Shown: positions 1-6,479 of the stretch, in pieces
Layout: each line of letters starts with the position of its first letter
Position numbering within the stretch: the stretch's first letter is position 1
Assembly: GCA_000433115.1 (NCBI GenBank)
Contig: FR892204.1
Location: forward strand, 31,948-39,886
DNA length: 7,939 nt
Direction of reading: 5' to 3'
From: Ruminococcus sp. CAG:382
GTDB taxonomy: Bacteria; Bacillota; Clostridia; Oscillospirales; CAG-382
The notes under the pieces: model-generated
What the model saw: only the letters and a program-made list of their open reading frames with translations
Told to the model about the DNA's origin: nothing
The model's database searches: none
Translations under genes and position numbers: made by a program

Positions 1-155
1 ACGGCCTCCCCCGCCTCAATGCGGCTTATCAGCTTCTGAATATTGCCCTCTTTCCTTGTCTTCCCAAATGTAATTGCCGCAAACGCAAGAACAGCCGCGA
101 CAATCAGAACTCCTCCGGCAATCGTCAGTGCCGATGTTCTTTTTTTATTCCGCAT
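1..155 (-). CDS. N-terminal fragment of a single-pass membrane protein, possibly a second sortase (truncated by window edge)
   Basis: Only the first 51 codons are present; the gene continues beyond the left edge. It begins MRNKKRTSALTIAGG, with a basic head followed by one hydrophobic segment (about residues 8-30), then a polar stretch (GKTRKEGNIQKLISRIEAGE). This is the topology of an N-terminally anchored extracytoplasmic protein. The ATG at 155 is well supported: a GGAGG lies about 9 nt upstream, and the start overlaps the last 11 nt of the minor pilin gene, so translation is probably coupled. In related clostridial pilus clusters, a second sortase (class B or similar) often follows the basal pilin, and this anchor would suit one. 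No catalytic motif falls inside the window, so that identity is inference from position only. It could equally be another pilus accessory protein. Confidence 0.6.
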   Translation of the reverse strand, partial: MRNKKRTSALTIAGGVLIVAAVLAFAAITFGKTRKEGNIQKLISRIEAGEA

Positions 156-1092
156 CGCGTTTTTTCCTCCGGACGGCGCCGATGAATATAAGCAGTATTC
201 CCGAAGCAGCCATAACTATCAGATACGGATAAACACTGTCGGTATCGCCCGTCGTCGGCGTATTATCTCCGCCGGAGCATGCATTAATTATGTCGAACGT
301 AGTTCCGTTTTTCTGTATCCTGACGGTATAACCCTCCGGAATTTCAGCTTCCGCAACGCTCCAGACAGAGCCGTCGTCAATTGCCTTCCACGAATACATC
401 CATCCCGCCGAAGCGTTCAGCACGACGTTTCTGACCAAAACACCGTTTTTGTATATCCCCGCCGTAACACTTTCCGGACGCTTATCACCGCCGCCTTTCC
501 AGACTTTCACGACACGGTACGTGATCTCATCACCCGACGGATTGACCGTGACCGATTTCGGCTTTGCCGTGACATCATATACCCATTTGCCGTTTTCGTC
601 GATGCCCGGAACGGAAACGAGGAATGAACCGAATATATACACCGCATCCCCCTGCTCGGCGCGCAGCTCGTTTAGGAGATATAACCCGGCAGTAAGCCCT
701 TCAAACACAGCAGTACCGTTTTCGTCAGTCAGCGTGCGCTTTATCGGAGCGATTTTTTCCGAAACGATAAACGAATTCAGCGTTACCGCGATTTCATTCC
801 ACTCGCTTTGCGATGTCACGCCGCTGACAGATACGGGACACGCCGCAAAGCTGCCTGATAAAGCATACTGCACATCATTTGTAAGATCCGCGACGTGATA
901 CAGTACGACGTCAAGCCCCGCAAATTCATTTTCGCCGTGCGTATAATGAAGCGTAAGCGAGCAATCGTTTTTCAGCTCCGGCTTTTCCTTTGCATCGGCG
1001 GTCGAAACCGCAAGTGCAAGCTGTACGAACGAAAGCATTACAGCGAGGATCAATATTGAATTGACTGCGGCAAAAAACATTTTTCTTTTCAT
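145..1092 (-). CDS. Minor (probably basal) pilin with CnaB domain and non-canonical TPTTGD sorting signal
   Basis: This is a 315-residue secreted, wall-sorted protein. It has a signal peptide (residues 1 to about 34, with an ALA/ADA region). A first pilin-like domain (about 44-180) ends in FLVSVPG...WVYDVTAKPK, the place where pilins carry their YPKN-type lysine (K179 here). A Cna_B domain (about 190-272) shows KVW (K196), KRPESV, E248 in WSVAE before IPEGYTV, and N270, a plausible Lys-Asn isopeptide with catalytic Glu. The C-terminus is TPTTGD (278-283), a hydrophobic segment, then RRKKRDAE, so it is a sorting signal, but without the leading Leu. It overlaps the sortase gene by ATGA and has a GGGGAG site 5 nt upstream of its ATG. 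Its position after the class C sortase and its different sorting motif suggest the wall-proximal subunit. That role is inferred. Confidence 0.87.
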   Translation of the reverse strand: MKRKMFFAAVNSILILAVMLSFVQLALAVSTADAKEKPELKNDCSLTLHYTHGENEFAGLDVVLYHVADLTNDVQYALSGSFAACPVSVSGVTSQSEWNEIAVTLNSFIVSEKIAPIKRTLTDENGTAVFEGLTAGLYLLNELRAEQGDAVYIFGSFLVSVPGIDENGKWVYDVTAKPKSVTVNPSGDEITYRVVKVWKGGGDKRPESVTAGIYKNGVLVRNVVLNASAGWMYSWKAIDDGSVWSVAEAEIPEGYTVRIQKNGTTFDIINACSGGDNTPTTGDTDSVYPYLIVMAASGILLIFIGAVRRKKRDAE

Positions 1093-1943
1093 AATATCTC
1101 CCCGTCACCGTTGATCGGCAACTTCTTTTTCGCCGGCTTAAAAAAAACATACAGCATGAGTACCAGCAAAATCGGCAGCGCAACGATCGGCGTAACAATA
1201 AGCCGATCAACGATATATGCCTCCGAAACGACGTGCATGACACGTGTTTCCTGTTGTTCGATCCGGTGTCCGCGTACAAGCAGACGGTGCGTATTTATCC
1301 CGTATGGCGTACATGTCACCAGCGTGAACAGATCGGCGTCCATTTCGATCGCAAGATCGCCGACGTCACTCGGCAGAACAGTCTTGATGCAGTCTACCTC
1401 ATAAACCATTGTACGGTCAAGAACTGTTATCCTGAACGTATCGCCGATCTCAAGCCTGTCGAGGTCGGTAAACAGCTTTGCCGACGGCAAACCGCGATGC
1501 GCCGAAATAACGGCGTGCGTACCCTTCCCGCCCACCGGAAGACTTGAGCCCTCGATGTGACCGGCGGCGGTATTCAACGTGCTTGCGTCGGTACCGTGAT
1601 AAATAGGCAGCTTGACCTGGATTTTGTCTATATCAATGTACCCCATCATGCCGTTTCCGGTCGCGTTGAGACATTCGTCATAGCCATCCGCGCCTGTATG
1701 ATCGGCAAGCGCAAACGGAAGAGCCGCAAGCGCGGCGTTGTATTCGTCTGCTTTGTCGAAAAACTCCGAATAATCCTTCGGTGTAAGAGCCTTGACAAGC
1801 GAATCATAATCCGTCACGGCTCGGGACTGCGTTCTGGAATTCCAATAGCTGCTTATCGAAGGATACAGAAGCACGGAAAGCCCCACGAAAAATATCGCGA
1901 GGAGAACAAGTGTTATGATCTTTCGTGTTCTTGCTGAAACCAT
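1089..1943 (-). CDS. Class C (pilin-polymerising) sortase
   Basis: This 284-residue membrane transpeptidase should cleave LPXTG between Thr and Gly and join the Thr to a lysine of the next pilin. It has an N-terminal anchor (about 8-27) and a second membrane segment near the C-terminus (about 247-268), the two-anchor layout of class C enzymes. The catalytic residues are visible: H149 in ISAHRGLPSAKLF, C211 in TLVTC, and R220 in THRLLVRGHR. The core begins at GYIDIDKIQVKLPIYHGT (101-118). The usual class C lid motif DP[FWY] is absent from the region before the core, which reads ADHTGADGYDECLNATG (80-96). The ATG at 1943 is the only in-frame start, since a TGA lies five codons upstream. No good Shine-Dalgarno sequence adjoins it, so weak translation is likely. 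The gene lies 167 nt after the major pilin and overlaps the minor pilin by 4 nt. Confidence 0.95.
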   Translation of the reverse strand: MVSARTRKIITLVLLAIFFVGLSVLLYPSISSYWNSRTQSRAVTDYDSLVKALTPKDYSEFFDKADEYNAALAALPFALADHTGADGYDECLNATGNGMMGYIDIDKIQVKLPIYHGTDASTLNTAAGHIEGSSLPVGGKGTHAVISAHRGLPSAKLFTDLDRLEIGDTFRITVLDRTMVYEVDCIKTVLPSDVGDLAIEMDADLFTLVTCTPYGINTHRLLVRGHRIEQQETRVMHVVSEAYIVDRLIVTPIVALPILLVLMLYVFFKPAKKKLPINGDGEIL

Positions 1944-2030
1944 GTATTTTTCGGAAAATCAAGTTGTATTTGCGTTCTCCGACACGCAATGCAATCCATA
2001 ACGGATGGGAGAGTGCAAATCGGTATGTCG

Positions 2031-2068
2031 TCCACACACCGGAGAGCATTCCCTCTCCGGTGCATGGA
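2031..2068 (-). promoter_or_regulatory. Intercistronic RNA hairpin between major pilin and sortase genes
   Basis: An inverted repeat with a perfect 10-bp core (CACCGGAGAG / CTCTCCGGTG, 2037-2046 and 2053-2062) and a 6-nt loop. In minus-strand RNA the stem extends to 16 bp through two G-U wobbles and four further Watson-Crick pairs (2031-2036 with 2063-2068). In plus-strand RNA the wobble positions would be A-C mismatches, so the structure favours the pilus transcript. It starts 42 nt after the pilin stop codon. No U-run follows it, so it is not a classic terminator. A 3' stabiliser or processing barrier that keeps pilin mRNA above sortase mRNA is the likeliest role (inference). Confidence 0.6.
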
Positions 2069-2110
2069 AAACCATTGTAACAAAACGCAATATGAGTCGC
2101 AAAAACGGAC

Positions 2111-3814
2111 TCAGATGCCTTCCTTAGACATTCTCTTGTTGGTGACAAGGAACAGCCCTGCGCCGATGACCGCAACAGCGCCGACAACGATGAAAATTAT
2201 CGTGCCCGTACCGCCGGTTTCGGGGAGCGTTGTACCTGTGCTGTTTGCAATTTCAACTTTGACCGACTCCAGAGATGCACCATTTTTCGATACGGTGTAA
2301 TCTGACTTTCCATCGTTGATATCAAAACCGTGTGCGCTATCCATAAGATTGTATCCGTCAGGTGCGATCAGCTCGGAAAGTGTGTAATCTCCGGCTGCCA
2401 GACCTACCACAACGACTGTACCATCGCTGGGAGTAGTAAACGTGGAATATGTGTTATCGGTGGTCCATTTCTTTTCGGACGGGTTAATATTCACATTTTG
2501 AGTATAATTATTCTTAACGTAATACACATGAATGCCGTCCGCTTCGTTCGTACTCGTTGACCTGTAAAGCTCAATTACATTATTGTTACTGTCTTTAAGC
2601 TGGAAAACTGCTCCGGCAAGCTTCTTATCACTGCCTGTCTCTTTTTTGATCAATGTTAATGCGTATATTGAAGAATAAACGGTCGATTCATTTGTAGTGC
2701 CGTTCGAACCATTTGCGCGTGTCCATTTCAGAGTTGCCGAGTTCTTATTATTTGAAGTGCTGCTGTCAGCATTCTTTCCTATTGTAGCATTGGAACGAAG
2801 TGTTGCAGAATATGTGATTTCTATTTTATTGGGAGTACCGTCAGTTTTTGTATAACGGAAACTGCCATCTGCATTCTTCCATTTGATTGTAATGCTGAAT
2901 TTTCCGTCGTCATCAACGGCGTTTGTAATATACCAATTACAATCACCCTCGCTGACACCATCATTTCCATTGACAGCGTGATTTGAATTTGAATCGCCGT
3001 CAACGCCTTTTATCCATCCGCCATTGATCTCTGTGCCATTGACATACACCTTAACACTGTGCATATCAGCGTAAATAGCGTCGCCGGCATGATCATCGAT
3101 AACATAGTCATTGATAGGCTGATCTTTGTCATAGTTGGGAGCATTATACGCAATGATTTTGTAATTCACGGTACCGAATTCCGTTGAACCATTTTTAACA
3201 AGCGTGACACTCGAACCATCTGCCTTGGCGATATATTTACCGCCTTCTGTTCCGTCGTCGTCCGCTCCCCATGAAGGAGTTACGTTTTTGTCGTATACAG
3301 TCTTTTCATTCTGTACGTTTGTGATGGTTACCGTAGAACCCAGTGAACTTGTTACATAATAATAACCGAAATCAAGTCCGTCAAACTCAACAGTAGAAGA
3401 GTCTGCCACCTTGGTTGCTGTGGCATGAAGACCATCAACAAAATTCTTTATATCATCGCTTTGAAACCATTGAAGGAGTACATCATCCGCGACATTAGCT
3501 TTCACAAGTACCACATTCGGATTTGAAGTTTCCGAGATAGTGAATACATTCTGAGTGTTTGAACCGTCCGTGATCGTCGCCTGTCTTATCTTCGGAAGCC
3601 AGACTGTGTCGTTCGAATCCATGTAATACGAAGCTGCTGTAGTAGAAGTAGGGTCGTATGTTGCGTCAAAGATCTTATAAATCTTATAAGTTTTCCCGCC
3701 CGACGCGTTCTCAATAGTGATTTTACCCGTTCCGGCGGCAAGGACGGCGACTCCGAGAACTGCCACCATCATTATCGCGAGTGTAAGCGAAATGAGTTTT
3801 TTTGCAAGTTTCAT
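2111..3814 (-). CDS. LPETGG-anchored major pilin subunit (isopeptide-forming, SpaA-like fimbrial protein)
   Basis: This 567-residue secreted protein has the full layout of a sortase-polymerised shaft pilin. A signal peptide (1 to about 27, ending VLAA) is followed by an N-terminal domain with KTYKIYKIFDATYD (41-54). A pilin motif TVYDKN (172-177) offers K176 as the likely linkage lysine. A middle isopeptide domain runs from about 190 to 375, with K219 (NYKII), ITYSATL and N358 (NKNSATLKW). A C-terminal CnaB/SpaA domain (about 384-526) shows K390, E481 in YTLSELIAPDGY, and N524. LPETGG (530-535), a hydrophobic segment and NKRMSKEGI complete the sorting signal. The ATG at 3814 has an AAAGGA site about 9 nt upstream. 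The gene is visibly more AT-rich than its neighbours. Domain boundaries and isopeptide partners are assigned by analogy. Confidence 0.93.
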   Translation of the reverse strand: MKLAKKLISLTLAIMMVAVLGVAVLAAGTGKITIENASGGKTYKIYKIFDATYDPTSTTAASYYMDSNDTVWLPKIRQATITDGSNTQNVFTISETSNPNVVLVKANVADDVLLQWFQSDDIKNFVDGLHATATKVADSSTVEFDGLDFGYYYVTSSLGSTVTITNVQNEKTVYDKNVTPSWGADDDGTEGGKYIAKADGSSVTLVKNGSTEFGTVNYKIIAYNAPNYDKDQPINDYVIDDHAGDAIYADMHSVKVYVNGTEINGGWIKGVDGDSNSNHAVNGNDGVSEGDCNWYITNAVDDDGKFSITIKWKNADGSFRYTKTDGTPNKIEITYSATLRSNATIGKNADSSTSNNKNSATLKWTRANGSNGTTNESTVYSSIYALTLIKKETGSDKKLAGAVFQLKDSNNNVIELYRSTSTNEADGIHVYYVKNNYTQNVNINPSEKKWTTDNTYSTFTTPSDGTVVVVGLAAGDYTLSELIAPDGYNLMDSAHGFDINDGKSDYTVSKNGASLESVKVEIANSTGTTLPETGGTGTIIFIVVGAVAVIGAGLFLVTNKRMSKEGI

Positions 3815-3840
3815 TTTGTTTTATCCTTTCAGTTTTTATT

Positions 3841-3854
3841 TATATCCGGATATA
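3841..3854. promoter_or_regulatory. Perfect 14-bp palindrome in the adhesin-major pilin gap
   Basis: TATATCCGGATATA is fully self-complementary. It sits 26 nt upstream of the major pilin start, just before its Shine-Dalgarno region. As DNA it could be a dimeric repressor or activator site. As RNA it would form only a short AU-rich stem with no real loop, or pair between transcripts. The following ATAAATA resembles a -10 element, but I see no matching -35. Function is unknown. Confidence 0.4.
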
Positions 3855-3885
3855 CCTGCGGCGCGTCTTTTTTTCGCTTTGCAGG
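3855..3885 (-). promoter_or_regulatory. Imperfect hairpin between adhesin and major pilin genes
   Basis: In the minus-strand transcript, CCTGC (3881-3885) pairs with GCAGG (3855-3859). A 3x3 internal loop and an inner GCG/CGC stem then enclose a 9-nt A-rich loop (AAAAAAAGA). The hairpin lies 11 nt after the adhesin stop. The stem is short and is not followed by a U-run, so it is not a clear terminator. It may mark an RNA processing point separating the low-copy adhesin from the high-copy major pilin (inference). Confidence 0.3.
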
Positions 3886-3896
3886 AGAGGCTGTCT

Positions 3897-6464
3897 TTAT
3901 TGTTCCGCCTCCCTTCTTTTAGTGCGCCTCAGAATATATCCGCCCACAATGGAGACCGCCATAAGTGACAGCCCCGCATAAGTGAACAATGCCGTTCCGA
4001 TACCGCCCGTTTCCGGGAGCGGCACGGATGCCGTGTTTCGGACAACGATTTCCGTGTCCCTGTTCAGAGCAAATGCATAACTGTTTCCGTTTGCAAGCTC
4101 CGTCGTTCCTTCGAATATAGACACATGATATCCGTCGTGATCCGGCTCCGCGATCTCGATAATTGAATTCGCCGGAATATTGGGAAGAAATACGCCTTCG
4201 CCGTTTCTCAGCTGATACGTTGCAGTCACGGTATCCTCTCCGTGGTCCGTGCGCGATATCAGTATATCAAAAACCCCGTCGGTCGTCGGGGCGTTGACCT
4301 CCTTGGTCACCTTCAGAGAATAATATACAATGTTTTTCGTGTATGTATTGGTGAAGGTGTATTTGCCTTTTGTCGAAAGATCCACCGTAATTTTGTTTTC
4401 GGCGTCATTTCCCTCCGCAACAAAGGTATATCCCGCAACACCGGCGGTCGAAACCTTCTCGCGGACATATATCGTCTTTCCTTCCCAGCCGTAGTTTTCA
4501 ATATAGCTTGTTATATCGATTGCTTTTTCGATTTTCCACGCGTAATCCGTTGCCTGATTCCACCCCCAACCGGAGGTTGTGCTTATATCCGTCCATTCGC
4601 TCGCAAGCTCTCTTGCGTTGATTGTCATGAGGACCTTATTTTCATAATAATCGACGACCTCGAACTGAAGCGAACTGAGAAGCATGAAAAGCTCGTCGTC
4701 GGTGAGTCTGACGTTTGATGCACTCATCTTCACCTGCTTTGTTATGACAATCTGCGGGTCGTCCTCCTTTGCGGGCGGAAGCTCCTGATTGAACCACACA
4801 TCGTCAAGAAAGTTACCGCTCGACGGACTGCTTCCGCTGACCTTCTCGCTCACGAAAAAATAGCGCGTAAGATGCTGTCCTTCGGGTATATAATATGTTC
4901 CGCTGTACTGACCCCAGCCGTCAACGGCTTTGTCGGTCAGCTTTTTTACATAAATGCCTCTTTCCCTGTCATAGTACTCCGTACCGTCGCCAAGAGCAAG
5001 CAGTTCGCGTATATGCTCACGGAGCGCATCGGTCGTTGAATACATGCTTCCTTCGGTATCCGGCAATATGCAGAGAAACATAATATCGCCGTCGGGCCGA
5101 CTTACCTTTTCGCTCGGTCTTTGGGCGTGTGAAAGCCGCCAGTTCATCACCGTCCCCGGGATCGTCAGCAGTGTCTGATACATCGCGCTGTCGTCCTCGG
5201 CATTGATCTCCGCGTACTGATCGCCGCTGACCGGATATAGCCAGTCATCACAAGTCCATGTCCATCCGTTCTGCCAATGGCTCCCGCTGTAGTACTGAGC
5301 CCACTGGCTGCGCGCCCACCGATCACTCGTGGAATTGTTATTTCTCGGCAGACGTACTATCTCAATAATGTTGCTGGAGCTTGTCGTGAGCCATTTGACG
5401 TCACCGCCTGCGGCAGCCTGATTCCATGCATTACTGCTGTAAATAGGCTTTTCGAAATCTCCGTTCAGAATATGTCTGTAATATGTAGTGTTCGTGAGAT
5501 AATTATTTTCCGTCGTAACATTTGTTTCTTCACCGTCGATGCACAGCACCGCATAATACCTTGTCCATGTTATATTGTCCGTCAACGAACCGTTGTCAAG
5601 CGCAAGGTCTATCATATCATTGCGGTATATATCGGTTCTCAGATTGGAAACGACCGAATTTTCAACAATGAAGTTCTTTTTTGCCGTCTTCGCAAATGTC
5701 GTGTTTGCGCTGCTGCTCTTATACCAGTTAAATGACACGCGTCCGTCGTATGCGTTAAGATTTCCGTTCGGGTCTGATACGGCAACTCTGTAGCAACCGC
5801 TGTTCGTGACATCGTCCGCCAACGTCAACGTCACATTGCGTATTGTCGGCGCGGCATAAACAACCGGAGTATTCGCTCCGAGGTAAGCCGTTTCTTTATC
5901 CATGCAATCCTCGGTGTGAAGATGCTCTGTCAACGTGCAGATCAGATTTTCGGGCGGTACGGCGTCGACGACCGTAACACAGTCGGCGGTATGCTGATGA
6001 ACAAGAGGAGTAGTTTTTCCGCAGATATACCCACCCTGCCCGTCAGAACATTCGTCGGTATGAACATGGTGATCACACTCGCCGAAACGGCAGATCAGCT
6101 CGCCGCCGTCAAAGCAAAAGCTGTTGTGCGTATGCACAATGTAATCATACATACCGCATTCCGGCATTCCGTCGTCTCCGAAGCAATCGTCTGTATGTAT
6201 ATGTATCAGCGACGAGATATCGCACGAAAGAGCCTTGTGTTCGGGTATCCCCGCGGTTTCAAAGCATTCGTCTCCATGGATATGCTCTGCCATACCGCAA
6301 TAGACGTCCGGCGTTGATTCCAGAGTTATTGCAGGCAGTATCATCGCATAAGTGGTGACAAACACAACAGCGCCGGCAAGCACACAAAGAACGCGATACC
6401 ATATATTCTTTTGTATTCGGCTACGCCGGAAACGCTCAGCCTGTATGCTGACGGTGTTGTTCAA
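3897..6464 (-). CDS. LPETGG-anchored multidomain adhesin, probable pilus tip protein, with N-terminal Cys/His repeat array
   Basis: This 855-residue surface protein has a basic N-terminus and a long hydrophobic segment (about 22-47) ending MILPAITLES. Six C-x4-7-HxHxxxC units follow (56-187). An Ig-like stretch (about 205-315) leads into a jelly-roll domain like a carbohydrate-binding module (about 333-560), which begins NGDFEKP, contains YAEINA and YQTLLTIPGTVMNWRLSHAQR, and ends NFLDDVWF. Two CnaB-like domains come next: about 570-710 (K576, E669, N706) and about 712-811 (K721, E770, N810). LPETGG (816-821), a hydrophobic segment and RRTKRREAEQ form the sorting signal. The start is TTG, backed by GGGGGAG 8 nt upstream, and lies 15 nt after the signal peptidase stop. 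Large size, binding-like domain and position ahead of the major pilin suggest a tip adhesin (inference). The ligand is unknown. Confidence 0.9.
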   Translation of the reverse strand: MNNTVSIQAERFRRSRIQKNIWYRVLCVLAGAVVFVTTYAMILPAITLESTPDVYCGMAEHIHGDECFETAGIPEHKALSCDISSLIHIHTDDCFGDDGMPECGMYDYIVHTHNSFCFDGGELICRFGECDHHVHTDECSDGQGGYICGKTTPLVHQHTADCVTVVDAVPPENLICTLTEHLHTEDCMDKETAYLGANTPVVYAAPTIRNVTLTLADDVTNSGCYRVAVSDPNGNLNAYDGRVSFNWYKSSSANTTFAKTAKKNFIVENSVVSNLRTDIYRNDMIDLALDNGSLTDNITWTRYYAVLCIDGEETNVTTENNYLTNTTYYRHILNGDFEKPIYSSNAWNQAAAGGDVKWLTTSSSNIIEIVRLPRNNNSTSDRWARSQWAQYYSGSHWQNGWTWTCDDWLYPVSGDQYAEINAEDDSAMYQTLLTIPGTVMNWRLSHAQRPSEKVSRPDGDIMFLCILPDTEGSMYSTTDALREHIRELLALGDGTEYYDRERGIYVKKLTDKAVDGWGQYSGTYYIPEGQHLTRYFFVSEKVSGSSPSSGNFLDDVWFNQELPPAKEDDPQIVITKQVKMSASNVRLTDDELFMLLSSLQFEVVDYYENKVLMTINARELASEWTDISTTSGWGWNQATDYAWKIEKAIDITSYIENYGWEGKTIYVREKVSTAGVAGYTFVAEGNDAENKITVDLSTKGKYTFTNTYTKNIVYYSLKVTKEVNAPTTDGVFDILISRTDHGEDTVTATYQLRNGEGVFLPNIPANSIIEIAEPDHDGYHVSIFEGTTELANGNSYAFALNRDTEIVVRNTASVPLPETGGIGTALFTYAGLSLMAVSIVGGYILRRTKRREAEQ
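5904..6299 (-). repeat. Protein-level repeat: six Cys/His units (C-x4-7-HxHxxxC) in the adhesin
   Basis: Residues 56-187 of the adhesin carry six units with the invariant spacing H-x-H-x-x-x-C, each preceded by a further Cys: C56/H61/H63/C67, C81/H88/H90/C94, C103/H111/H113/C117, C125/H133/H135/C139 (with an extra C130 and H132), C148/H156/H158/C162 and C176/H181/H183/C187. Linkers vary and are acidic. C2H2 sets with this regularity suggest one metal ion (for example Zn) per unit. Disulfides are an alternative outside the cell. Similar repeats occur in other large Firmicutes surface proteins, but I know of no established function. Confidence 0.85.
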
Positions 6465-6472
6465 TTCCCGAG

Positions 6473-6479
6473 CTCCCCC
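6473..6479 (-). promoter_or_regulatory. Shine-Dalgarno site fixing the TTG start of the adhesin
   Basis: GGGGGAG immediately follows the signal peptidase stop codon and lies 8 nt before the TTG at 6464. No in-frame ATG occurs before the membrane segment, so this site decides the start. The close stop-SD-start arrangement suggests translational coupling. Confidence 0.75.

Noticed and set aside
43..627. Long plus-strand open frame opposite the minor pilin gene
   Set aside because: It is antisense to a well-supported pilin gene with signal peptide and sorting signal, and its translation shows no recognisable domain. The same applies to the plus-strand frames at 4242-4718, 5277-5735 and 6847-7431.
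1140..1147. Run of eight A (T8 in the sortase coding strand) as a phase-variation tract
   Set aside because: A slip here would alter only the last few residues after the second membrane segment, leaving the catalytic core intact, so an on/off switch is unlikely.
2031..2068. Intrinsic terminator after the major pilin
   Set aside because: The stem is strong but no U-tract follows on either strand, so it is listed as a regulatory hairpin instead.
1804..2187. Minus-strand frame covering the pilin-sortase gap
   Set aside because: It overlaps the ends of both flanking genes out of frame and has no domain or signal. The gap is better explained as intercistronic RNA.
6320..6345. LPAIT near the adhesin N-terminus as a second sortase motif
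   Set aside because: It lacks the Gly after Thr and the following hydrophobic segment and basic tail. It belongs to the end of the N-terminal hydrophobic segment.
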